Positions 22,130 to 32,389 of a stretch of 64,000 bases of DNA are shown piece after piece (the first letter of the stretch is position 1; the number at the start of each line of letters is the position of its first letter). A model generated the notes under the pieces. That model was not told the DNA's origin. It did not search any database and saw nothing but the letters and a program-made list of their open reading frames with translations. Both the position numbers and the translations under genes were made by a program. Origin of the DNA: Ophioderma brevispina (Eukaryota > Echinodermata > Ophiuroidea > Amphilepidida > Ophiodermatidae); the NCBI GenBank assembly GCA_023653785.1, contig JAMKCH010058150.1, positions 1-64,000 of the forward strand, in the 5' to 3' direction.

Positions 22130-24840
22130 ACCTTTTGCGGGCGTCCCGCAACATTTGACACGCACTCCTTGGGATGAGAACAACTGTCACAGCGACGCTT
22201 CATACATGACTATGCAGATTCCCCCCCATCAATGTGGCACAGTGCCAGATATCTCTCTTTACTCTGTATTCCAGTATACTATTTAGGTTACTATATACAT
22301 CAAGGTTCAGGAATTATCAGTTCTTTAATCTACTAGTTATCTGATGATTGTAATAGGCACAATTGAGGTCAGTGCCTCTCACACCACCATGCTACTCCCT
22401 GTTCTGCATTTTTCCACCCCAGATATATACACCCTCTTTAACCCCACAATCGGTCAGACTCCTTTCACGCACCAATTCTGTATGTGGACACACTTGTTAA
22501 TCGACCTGTGTACCCCTCCCGCAATTAATCTTTGTTCATAGGATTCCAACAGCTTTTTTCCCCAATTTATTGATTAACCTGTTCTAAGTATTACTATGCG
22601 TTCCAACTATTATTAGTGGAGTATTAAAACTGTAGCCTCTAAATGCAAGTGACATTGCAAATTCGGTGCTGAACTGTTCTCTGTTTTGCAACAACAAATA
22701 AAACAGAGAACCACTAAAAAATACAATCTATGATAGTTCGAACACTCACCTCTATTTGTTCCGTTGCTACCTGGGCTTAGATCTAAGAACCAACAATCCC
22801 TTTATTACTTAATTGAACCCCCAATTTCCCTTTAACCCATACCCTTCCCTGACCCCATCAATCAATGGAGGGATAATTTGAAGCCTGCTGATGACGATAA
22901 CCTTAATAAAAAAACTGAAAAGGTGTTCCCACCAAAATATTTTTAAAGATTGTAGGTATGCTTAAAATTCCCATTTACTCTATATACTCCATTCCCTTTA
23001 TTGAGCATGTTAGTAGATGTCAGTTCCACCATAGGCCAACGTGTTTATTTAATTTAATTGAAAGGGTCGCTTTAGTTCATAACAAAAAAGATCGTTGCTT
23101 ATTTGTTTTGTGTACTGGTATTGCGTGTTAAATTCATCGAGGGCACCCCTTACCACAAGATCTCTCAATGTCCCTTTAAGTGTAGACTTTATGCCAATTT
23201 GGCTTGAAAAATGTTGTGAATCCAACATTTTCGCATCTTCGTAGATACGACTTGTTCTTTATTTAATTATTATATTTAGTTGAATAACGACAATATTCAT
23301 AATCGTATATAAAAAACGGTAAGCCTTATATTTTCATCCTGTTCTTAAAAATTGTTTTCATTTACGCAATACTATTTCCTGAACACAAAACTTCTTCTGA
23401 GTTTTTTTCTGAACTTGATGGAAAAAGCTAAGGTGGGCGGATTAGGATGAAAAAAACAAGATTTTTGAAAAATAAATTACATAAACTTCGGGGGTGATAA
23501 ATTGGGGCATTTGAGATTAGGAAGTGGGTATCTATCGTGAAAAAAACAAATAAACCAACCATCAAAAAAATAGAATCAGTATTATTCCACTGAGTTATAT
23601 AGGTAATTATGTGCTCTTCGAATTCTGATCTACACCTTTCGGCCAACTTTTTAGTCCTGATCAGGTTGAGATTGAAGTTCTCTTTTAATTTCTCTATTGA
23701 GAAAAGATTTTCTCACGGGAAAAAGTACTTGTTTATTACGGAGGAAATGGAATTCCCTCGTCCTGTAGTGAGATGTTCCAGGTGTGTTTAAAAGCAGAGA
23801 TTGAGCTAAGTAATATAAATTAGCCTGGGTTTTTCCATCTGCTGTATAATTGCAAAACAGATTGCAAAATGGTAGTTCCCGTGCATGTTCATTAATGTAG
23901 ATGGATGCAATGTAGTGATGTCATTTGTGTGAGATCCAATCGGGAGTGTTAGGCGATGTTTATGCATGATGATGGTGGGTGTAATTATCTATTTTAGGTA
24001 ATTTGGAAATACTATTTGTGAAATATGGATATAAAGAGTTAACAAGGTTCAAACACGGTCAAAGAATTATCTCCAGAGAGGGCTGGTTAGATAGATTAGT
24101 GCCGTAGTACCAGTGCTGATATTTTGGTTACCACGGGAGCTTGAAAGCGGAACTGTCTGTTGTCATTTTTCAAGCCCAAAGCGCTTCATGAATTTGGAAT
24201 TAAAAAAGGAGTCCAGTTTTGTGGTCCTTAAAGTAGGTCCATTTGCGGACAGACAGGCTTTTGGGGTATAACACTTGGATTATTGTATTGCTGAATATTA
24301 GATCGTCGAGGGAACAAAACCCGGGGATCGTCTTGATGCTGGACAAGTTATCGTCAGGACTGATGCTCTTAAACGTCTGAAGAAAATTAATGTAGATATT
24401 ATAGTATGGACTTATATATAATGCATGCTATCAATTTGAAGTCTTCGCTGTGAGGACATATGCATCGTTGAATGCAACGTTCTTTAATTTGGACATGTGG
24501 AATTCTTAGTAAGATCAGTAAGGCTATTGATTGTTCATTATTGAATTCTATGTATGTTGGCACATTCCAAATTTTTAAAGCACCTCAATTTGATTAATTC
24601 AAATCGTAATAAATCGTTGTTTTATATAAAAATTCGATCATTTTGTGCACAAGGCTAATATTTTGTGAAAAAGTGCATTTTGACCTTGAAGGCCACAAAC
24701 ATCCCGTAAACAGAAATTGGGGCTGTCATGGGAATTGAATTGAGCTCAATTTGAGCCTTCTGTCAGAATTTACACAAGGAAAGGTGATACTTATTATACT
24801 AATTGAGGCTGACGTTTAATATACAAATTATACATGGTTG
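22130..24840. other. no gene recognised; part matches the copy B flank
   Basis: From about 22950 to 23090 the sequence is colinear with 42085-42210 of the copy B flank (shared TGTAGGTATGC and AAAATTCC phrases). The rest has only short open frames without motifs. No RNA genes or clear repeats are seen in 23100-24840. Confidence 0.4.
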
Positions 24841-24841
24841 G

Positions 24842-24977
24842 AGGGGAAAATAGTGCAATCTATTTTTCCCGAGGGGTACTGGCTACAGGCCTACCACCCC
24901 GACCCGAAGGGTGAGGGTGGTAGGCCTGTAGCCAGTACCGAGGGAAAAAATCGTTGCACATTTCCCCGAACAGAGCA
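24842..24977. repeat. long imperfect palindrome
   Basis: The left arm contains TACTGGCTACAGGCCTACCA, and the right arm is its inverse with TGGTAGGCCTGTAGCCAGTA. The central loop is about 14 nt. Beyond the core, pairing extends outward (GGGGAAAATAGTGCAATC against TTGCACATTTCCCC), giving arms of about 60 bp. It probably is a small palindromic MITE; no target duplication was identified. Confidence 0.75.
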
Positions 24978-25079
24978 TGTAGTATGTTTATTACACCTTT
25001 AAATATATGAGCTAATGGGCATAAGCATGATAAGAAAATGTAACTAGGGGCCTTACCACTTTCCCTGCTTGTGAAGTTC

Positions 25080-25490
25080 TATGTGCCGTTGTTACGGTGC
25101 CCAAACTTCCTACATGTATCCCAATGTTCATAGATCAGGCTAGAGTGCTTAACCTTATTTTTGACGATTGTCAATATTTCTGATATTGTTAAGTGCCTTT
25201 GGAGACCATATGTGTGACTGTAACTTCTTTCATGCTTTGCATATGATAGAAATCGCCATCCCATTACGTAACCTCGGCGTAAATGACCCCAACCAACTCG
25301 GTCCAGTGGCACAATTTTAGCGCTTCAGCTTCCGCGACAGAACTTCCATTTTCCGTACAGTAGTCTGAAAAGATGTTCACTGATTTCCAGACGACAAATC
25401 GCGTGTTTTGTGCATCTTTATTTGCAATTATTAACGCAGCAATTTCGTCGCAGTTCAAAGACGCTTGACGAATACTGGCGGCAGGCCATT
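25080..25490 (-). pseudogene. Crypton-like / KIAA1958-type domain fragment
   Basis: On the - strand the text NTRFVVWKSVNIFSDYCTEN is followed by a short acidic linker, then IYAEVT and, in other frames, DGDFYHMQSM and YGLQRHL. This resembles the core-binding region of the tyrosine-recombinase-like domain in Crypton transposons. The same domain occurs in animal proteins derived from them, such as the KIAA1958, QRICH1 and ZMYM families. Frames change at least twice over 400 bp and no catalytic domain follows, so this is a relic. Recognition is by motif wording only. Confidence 0.55.
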
Positions 25491-26320
25491 TGGGTTTTGC
25501 TTGTTAACAACGGAGTAAGTTCCGTCGTTCTTGGAGAACTAGTAATTAATAACTAAAAATGGCGTGGGACTTAATGTAACATGATAACTTTGCCTCTGAG
25601 CGAGTGATATAGGGAAAGTAGTAAAAAATTACCGCATGGGGAAAGGCCCAAATTCACTGATAGCTGATCATTACTCAATTATCATCACTTGTGTCCAGCG
25701 CAATTGACCAATCAAATGGAAGGACTTATGCCTATTATCTCATGATTATTTATAAGGTGTCTGAGTAACAGAAAATATCGCCCGAGCCTAGACTCCAATA
25801 TCAGGCGAGTCGAAGACGAAGGGCGATATTTTCGGTATCAGCGAAAAGGCCACCAAATTATTAATTATTATGCAAAAAAGAAGCTGACTTGACAAAAACT
25901 AGTTTAAAATGGCTTCAAAACTCAAAAAAGAGAGTATTTGCGCTGAAAAGTTTGGCGATGACCGAATGCCCATATTTTTGCGTAGTATTGTGCAGTGTTG
26001 GCGGTTACGAGCTAACACACTTGGTATTGACCACAGATGCATAATAATCTTGTGATTACAGTGTGCACATTTTGGCATACAACATTATGTGTAGATTGGT
26101 TCAAGTTAATGCAGCCGTGTCTCCAAAAAAAGTCAATCAAAAATAATTTTGATTCAATCTTAAATCTGCATAAGTAAAGTCGTAGTGTGCATCACATTAA
26201 AGAAAAACACCGGATTTTCAATACTTGCGTTTCATCGCATTTGCTTGCAATCGAGGAGATAGATAACTCCAGTTTACTGCGGCACGGAACAAAAAAAAAA
26301 AACCACAACTTTCTGGTAGA
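25491..26320. other. no gene recognised
   Basis: AT-rich, with an imperfect inverted phrase around 25770-25840 (AAAATATCGCCC and GGGCGATATTTTC). Those two 12-13 bp phrases pair and may be ends of a degraded hairpin. No coding sequence is seen. Confidence 0.35.
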
Positions 26321-26628
26321 AGCGGCTTGGGGGCCGACCAGGTAACCTCGTCAAGCAAGAAGATTTAGGGTATCGTGTTCGCTTTATTCCGTTAAGTGTT
26401 TATTTTTTGAAGTGAATACAAAAACGTTTTCTCCAGGTGCGGGTTTCGTGGAGAGCGTCTATAGGCGCTCATATTGTAATCAAAAGGTCATGGGTTCGAT
26501 TCCCACTTCTGATGCAAAATGTTAATCTATTATTTTGGAACTTAGAGATCGCAAAGGAAACTTCAAATTTGGCTGAACTGCGATTTACACGGTAAGTATA
26601 GGGTTACCTGGTCGGCCCCTAGCCGCTT
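26321..26628. mobile_element. short TIR element carrying a tRNA-like segment
   Basis: The left end AGCGGCTTGGGGGCCGACCA (continuing GGTAACC) is matched by the inverted right end GGTTACCTGGTCGGCCCCTA (continuing GCCGC). Arms are about 26-28 bp. Inside, 26455-26520 contains a strong RNA polymerase III B-box, GGTTCGATTCCC, and a tRNA-like arm before it. The A-box is poor. The tRNA-like part may be a SINE head captured between or inserted into the inverted ends. Confidence 0.55.
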
Positions 26629-26739
26629 GTTTACTGATTGAGTCAAAACTCAGGGGACTTGGGCAAAACCAAGTGTAAATTCATAATAATTAAATTATGA
26701 AAATCATAATAACTGTATGTTCCTATACATAAAACATAT

Positions 26740-27530
26740 TTTCTTTTTCCCAATATCAGTGACCAATGGATATGTATAGACTTCAGCAGACCATGAGCTA
26801 AAACTATTACAATGGGCCCGTTGTCCACTCAATCTATGAAAAATACTAGGTACACCTGGAAAAAATTGCTACAGAAGGTTTTCTTGCTGTAACTAGCAGT
26901 AACAGATCTCCCGAACAACATATCAAAAAGGTAGAAAAAGGGAAGCCTGGCAAGACATGCTAATTTGCATTTATCTTAGGTGGACGTATACGCCCATATT
27001 TCGACAAAGGTATTGAACTCATAAATGCATGTTTAGGGAGATTTTTCATTTTTCTGTTAGCATTTGAAATGTTTTGCATGGCTAAGCCTGGAAGGTGTGT
27101 AGCACTTGCAATTGATATATTAAAAGTGGAAAGTGATGGTCGTTATTCAAGATGGCCGCAATTTTCCCGCCAAAATTAATTTTGCATTCTAGATGATTTG
27201 TCAGACTGCAATCGGGGATGGGGAGATCTTTATTTACCAAATTATTATCAGAGATATTTATTCAAACACATTGGGTCAACTAGTGCCGGGAGAGGGCACT
27301 CCTTATGCAAAGTGATGGGTATGTGTGCCTCGGCCAGGTGAAAAATAGGGTCCTTTCCCGGGTCCTTTCAGATAAAATGTACCCACAAATTCGGGGTCAT
27401 TCGGTACACAAGCTGAATAAAAATTGGGTCATCCAGTACGAAACTTTAAGAAGGGGGCCAATGATGTTAAAACCTGAAGTTAAAATAGGAAGTGCCTCTT
27501 TTCCAGAGTTCAAATTGCCATGAAATCATA
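26740..27530 (+). repeat. dispersed repeat Y, copy 1
   Basis: Colinear with 44716-45410 over about 700 bp. It opens with GTCCACTCAATCTATGAAAA, continues through the shared phrase GGACGTATACGCCC, and includes a G-run-CACTCC head near 27286. It closes with AGAAGGGGGC and CTTTTCCAGAGTTCAAATT. The copy at 44.7 kb lies in an element with matching inverted ends; this copy lacks the right end. A 72-residue frame at 27305-27523 and its 44.7-kb counterpart are similar, but they occur inside the repeat and have no known motif. Confidence 0.6.
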
Positions 27531-27619
27531 AAATTTCTGCCATGAAATAATAAAATTGTTAAAAATGTGCACGTAGGCTGCGAAAATATTGAATTTGGGT
27601 GTTCAAATTCTTTTTTAAA

Positions 27620-28010
27620 AAGTGGAATATTTTTCATGGAAAGCTTTACATCAGGGCAAAATCAGTCATTTCGATTTTTAGGGACAACTGATATGTGAAA
27701 TCTCTCGCTGCGCCTTTAATCTGACCGGTGCATTTTTATGCATTCTCGTTACCCTTTTGTTACTTTTCACATAAGACACAGGGCTTAGTGTTTGGTAGGG
27801 GTCCGACTGCTTTAAGCTAGTTTATAAAGAAATTCTATATTTATTTATTGAATAATAAAATAAAAAAGTAAGCTAGTTATGACAAGTTCGTAATGAATAT
27901 GATGACTGTGCATGTGTCATTTTGTGGGTAAATTGAAATGCTTTTGTTGCACTCGAGATTGTCCAAACTCTATTACAGCCTCAAACATGTTGAAATTGTC
28001 ATGTAAAATT
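27620..28010 (+). repeat. repeat shared with two places in the copy B flank
   Basis: The first part (TGGAAAGCTTTACA...GTGAAATCTCTC) matches 41966-42060 and also the boundary of the poly-C tract at 21975. The second part (TTTTCACATAAGACACAGGG onward, about 27765-28010) matches 44410-44640. Block order differs between the copies, so rearrangement or repeat insertion happened after duplication. Confidence 0.55.
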
Positions 28011-28021
28011 AACATGCAGGG

Positions 28022-28176
28022 GGTAGCCACAATTTGCGCACCCACTGCAGTCTGCTCCAGTTGAATTCAGCAGCCTTGACGGAATAAAGTACAGTATCAC
28101 GTGCACTTTATTCCGTCAAGGCTGCTGAATTCAACTGGGAGCAGACTGCAGTGGGTGCGCAAATTGTGGCTACACC
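28022..28176. mobile_element. near-perfect palindromic MITE with 8-bp target duplication (hAT-like)
   Basis: Arms of about 68 bp (28023-28090 and 28105-28173) are complementary apart from one extra base, separated by a loop of about 14 nt. Both sides carry ATGCAGGG (28014-28021 and 28177-28184). An 8-bp target duplication suits the hAT superfamily. The related sequence at about 44630 lacks the element, so the insertion followed the split of these two copies. The tiny number of mismatches suggests it is young. Confidence 0.75.
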
Positions 28177-28261
28177 ATGCAGGGTGTCCATAAAAATGGT
28201 GCAAGGCAAGAAAGTATGCTCTTTGGAGATGAAAAAATAAAACAGTGACGTGATATTGACA

Positions 28262-28957
28262 TCATGTCATAAATGAAATCTTGGCTTTTGAATACCGTTT
28301 ACAGAATCCGATTTGGTTGTTACAATCCAGAGATATGGCTAATATTCTAAGAGACGGTAAAATACCAATTGTGCCACTTTTCACATAATTGGAGAACTTA
28401 TTAATACAATATCGAATCGTGCATGTTGATAGGACGCGTTACTGATTTGAAAGAATTCAAACATCACACAATTATAATGTTTGATCTTTTTTCTTGTTAC
28501 CCCATATCAATGTTTTTTTTTCTCAGTTAACATTCACAAATCATAAATAAAATTAGAGCACACTCAGCACAGCTGGAAACATAGATATTAGCAAGCATTA
28601 ATTATTGCACATCTGGCATAAATAATACACATTTTTAAGAGATCTGGAAAAGAAACTTATGTTCTTGAAGTAACTTGAAAATACATATAACCAATTTAGT
28701 TATCATTATCATGTTGATGTTCAATTATGTTTCTTTGCATTATTGTGTGACGATCGAGTGTTTTTACATCAATAGGCCTATCAACCTATCAACATGATCC
28801 CCTTACTTTGTATCCCATTCTGTGAAAAGTGGCACAATTGGTATCGCACTCTCTCTTATACATGTATTAGTCATATCTCTGGATTGCAACAACCAATTCG
28901 GATTCTGCAAACGGTATTCAAAGGCCAAGACTTCATTTGTGATACGATGTAAACAAT
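28262..28957. mobile_element. TIR element of about 0.7 kb
   Basis: The left arm (28262-28390) and right arm (28815-28957) are inverted copies. ACCGTTTACAGAATCCGATT pairs with AATTCGGATTCTGCAAACGG, and CAATTGTGCCACTTTTCACA pairs with TGTGAAAAGTGGCACAATTG exactly. The interior, about 425 bp, is AT-rich without a frame. Probably a non-autonomous DNA transposon. Confidence 0.7.
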
Positions 28958-29158
28958 ACGTCCTGCCCCTTTTATGAACATTGAGCCTTGGTATTGAAGA
29001 ACTTAAACGATGAACCTATTTGTAACATGTTATCCTTTACACGATAACCGACATGCTTGGTAATCGATAATTTTTTAAACATCCTGCTGTTTCACTCTCA
29101 GCAATTAAATAGGTCAATCATGATATCTAAAGGTGGGATGACCCAATCATGTCCGATT

Positions 29159-29297
29159 TTGGTAGACTTTCAATAGAGTCCCTTTGAAATGCAAATGAGG
29201 TATCAATTGATTCGTCATGCGCTGTGTGACGTTTTGCATATTGCTTGACGGAATGAAACCTCATTTGCATCAAGGGACTCTAAAGAAAAGTCTACCC
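29159..29297. repeat. hairpin element H, copy 1
   Basis: GGTAGACTTTCAATAGAGTC and the adjacent CCCTTTGAAATGCAAATGAG phrase are mirrored by CTCATTTGCATCAAGGGACT and AAAGAAAAGTCTACC. Arms are about 40 bp, with a spacer of about 57 bp containing TTGACGGAAT. It is probably a small MITE, related to the hairpin at 29.7 kb. Confidence 0.65.
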
Positions 29298-29324
29298 GAT
29301 TTTTCACATCGTGTTTTCTTCCTC

Positions 29325-29556
29325 ACATAGCGTCCACTCAAATCTACATGTGACCTAGACAAAATTGTCAACGGGTTTCTTGCTGTAAACTTGCTGAACA
29401 AACCCTCCCAAACAACATTTAAAAAAAAATCCCTTGAGAGGGCCAGCGCCGATAGGTGAAAACCCCATGCACGTTGAAACTGATTCGAACCGTGACTCCC
29501 GTATTCCGTGAACGACGCTCTTACCAACTGAGCTATCAGACTGGGTTGATAGAAAG
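29325..29556 (-). repeat. tRNA-derived SINE with a tail matching repeat Y
   Basis: On the - strand, TGATAGCTCAGTTGGTAAGA (A-box type, near 29520-29550) and CGGTTCGAATCA (B-box type, near 29485) lie at tRNA-like spacing, about 35-45 bp apart. The acceptor stem cannot be closed, so it is a SINE head rather than a tRNA gene. The sequence after it (29325-29425) resembles the outer end of repeat Y and of the 44.7-46.5 kb element, with GTCCACTCAA near the end and CAAAATTG in the middle. So the SINE tail and that element share sequence. Confidence 0.6.
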
Positions 29557-29689
29557 CGATAGGTATCATCTATAGTGTTGGTTCGAAGGAATGAAATATA
29601 ATACAGTTCAAATTATTGGAACTCACATTAGAACCTCAAAGTTTATTTCAATCGTGAACGAGCCAGCTCAATCCAAACTGGGTATACAT

Positions 29690-29830
29690 TTCATATAGAG
29701 TCCCAAGTATACATGAGGTATTGCCAGTATTCCGTCCTGCGCTACTTAACAACATCATACAGAGCAGGACGGAATCAATGTCAGCAATACTCTCATTTGC
29801 GTACTTGAGGCTTTATGTGAAACTTCTACC
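29690..29830. repeat. hairpin element H, copy 2
   Basis: An imperfect palindrome: TCATATAGAGTCCCAAGTAT and ATTCCGTCCTGC on the left are mirrored by GCAGGACGGAAT and TACTTGAGGCTTTATGTGAA on the right. It shares GAGTCCC, TGAGGTAT and GACGGAAT phrases with the hairpin at 29159-29297. Confidence 0.6.
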
Positions 29831-30595
29831 CTAAACTGGGCGGGATAACGAGTCTATAACGCCTGACATCTTTTCAGCTGCATGGAACAGTAACAATGGC
29901 TCTGCAGTTCAAATAAACAAATGGAATCTGAAGTGCTTTGTCCGCTGAATACCAGCTGGGTTTACTTATCATAACGCCACTCTTTTGCTTGAGTTCAAGC
30001 AGCATATTGAATGTCCCTTGATCACTGATATTCAGAATAGAAATTGAGATGGCATTTTATTCATTTTCATGAAAATGCGCAACCTTTACAATTGACATAC
30101 CCAATAAATGGTAATTATAATATTATTATTATTTATAGTGGGGAAATGGTTTACTTCTGCGAAGTATGTAATCAAAATGAACAATTTTTCCTTTCATCCC
30201 ATGGCCAAAGGCCCACAAATTAGGCTAAAAAATTGATGAATTTATTCTCATATTAAGGCTCCTCTGTATTCTATGGTTAGATATTTCTGTGCATAAAATA
30301 TATCTGTATTCTTCCAAGGTCCTAGACTATCATTTGAAAGCAAATTGAAGAAATTCCTTATTCCATACGGAACTAGTTGTCGGTATTTTATATTTTTAAA
30401 ATGTTGTTCATAATTATGCTTGGAAGCACAAGTGCCCAGTCATGCATAATTGCAAACAGAGAGAACCGATTTCTGCACAGAGTACACAGTTTCCCCATTT
30501 GCCTGGAGAGCCCCCAACTGACAGTATAATTATGAATTGGATCATTTACGTAATAATTCGACTAGGCTCGATTCTATTTAAATAACTATTTATTG
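29831..30595. other. no gene recognised
   Basis: AT-rich, with a short ATT repeat near 30120. No coding frame, RNA gene or inverted repeat was found. Confidence 0.4.
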
Positions 30596-30599
30596 TAAC

Positions 30600-32300
30600 A
30601 AAAAGCTTAAGTAGAAAAAGGGGGAAATTATTTTGTGCATTTGTTGATTTCAAAAGTGCTTTTGATTCTGTCTCAAGAGATCACTTATTCGCAAAACTCG
30701 CAGGTTTGGGATTTACAGGAAACATATTAGACATATTAAAAGTAATAATGTATCTGCTTGTATCAAAACGGGTTTTGGTATCACAAGAACGTTTTTATGT
30801 AATTCAGGACTCAGACAAGGTTGTATTCTTTCAGCGCTTTTATTCATTCTATTTTTGAATGATCTCCAGAATGAATTTAGCGGAACTGGCGTTCAAGGTT
30901 TCCAAATTGATAACAATAACATTCACTGTCTTTTATATGCTGACGATCTTATCATTTTAGTGAGACAATCGATGGTTTGCAAAAACTTATTGACAGACTT
31001 CATGCTTACTGTGAACAATGGAAACTTACAGTAAATGTACAAAAGACCAATGTTATTGCTTTCAAAAAAGGTTACAACAATGCAAGAGATGAACACTGGA
31101 ATTTAAATGGTACACCACTAGTTGTTACTGATAAGTATAAATACTTGGGCGTTCAAGTGTATAGAAATGGCACCTGGAACGTTAATCAAAAATATCTTGC
31201 TGAACAAGCTCAAAAGGCTTTTTTTGCATTAAAAACAAGTTGTAATAATATTGGGCATTTGCCAATTTTTATTTACAACAAAATTTTTGATACCAAAATT
31301 TTACCAATTCTCCACTATGGTGCTGAGGTTTGGGATTCCATGATGGACTTGATATTGAGCGTGTTCATACCAATTTCTGCAAATTTGTTTTGCGAGTTAG
31401 TAAATATGTACCAAATGATATTGCTAGGGCAGAAATTGGCAGACAAAATCTTACAGTTTTAAGATATGTACAGATTATAAGGTATTGGCTTCGCATCTTG
31501 AAGATGAATAATAACAGATATGTCAAACAGTCCTATCAAATACAACTGTCTATGGATATAAACAATATTAATTGTTGGGCCAGTAAGGTCAAGACATTAC
31601 TTTTTTCAATGGGGTTTGGCGAGGCATGGTGGCAACAAGGTGTCGGGAATGATAAGGTATTCTTACTATTGTTTAAACAAAGATGTACTGATATTGATTT
31701 ACAAGAATGGAGAGTTTGATTAGCTTCAAGCAGCCGATTTCGAATATATAAGCTCTTTAAAGATAACAAAGACCCAGAACTATATCTTGATTGTATACAA
31801 GTCATTAAGTATCGTAAAGCGCTTGCATCATTCCGTTCTGGTTCACTTCCTCTAGCCATTCAACAAGGAAGATATGAGGGCACACCAGTAGAAGAACGAA
31901 CCTGCAATTTTTGTAACCTAAACGCCATCGAGAATGAATACCTTCCTACTGGTCTGCCTCATTCAAGACCTTAGAATTCTCTTTTCATCCCTTTTTTATT
32001 ATCATAGGGTTCCCTTCATATTTCACATTTAATCAGTTGCTCTGTAAAACTAATGAAAAAATATTCAAAAAACATTAGGTAAATATATTTAGTTTCAATG
32101 AAACGTCGAATGACATCTTTAGGAAGAAGATGTCGTTTAAATGATTGGTTTTAAGGATTTCCAAAATCTTGTTCCAATGAGGATGTGTCTGTATAATTTT
32201 TGTAATTTTTAATTACCCTCTACTTTTTGTGTAGATTTGTATTTAATTTTTTTAATATGTGTGCCAGTGGCTGATCAATAAACTTGAAATTGAACTGAAA
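30600..32300 (+). pseudogene. 5'-truncated LINE, reverse transcriptase and 3' tail
   Basis: The RT palm motifs read in order on the + strand: FCAFVDFKSAFDSVSRDHLF (30635-30695), a frame slip near 30750, then SGLRQGCILSALLFILFLND (30805-30865). The catalytic LLYADDLIIL follows (30930-30960), then another slip near 30963. A thumb region with KYKYLGVQVYRNGTWN (31135-31185) leads to a long C-terminal domain. That ends in a CNFC-type cysteine motif (31905-31916), the usual zinc-knuckle position. The 3' end has no poly-A but finishes in AATAAACTTGAAATTGAACTG (32277-32297), a tail common in LINEs. The YADD box is intact but at least three frameshifts make it inactive. The 5' part (endonuclease, ORF1) is missing. 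The clade is uncertain; it differs from the LINEs at 5.3 and 13.6 kb. Confidence 0.8.
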
Positions 32301-32389
32301 AATAGACCAATGCCTTGCAAGGGATGAAACTGTGTTATGTAAATTGCAACACAGGACTATGGACATGTAAACCTTCATCTATTCCACAG

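Noticed and set aside
21920..22286. Open frames of 70-107 residues made of poly-Pro or poly-Gly
   Set aside because: They are translations of the poly-C tract on both strands and all frames, with no other coding signal.
29270..29569. 99-residue open frame on the - strand
   Set aside because: It reads through the tRNA-derived SINE (the string SLIAQLVRAS comes from its A-box), so it is a repeat, not a gene.
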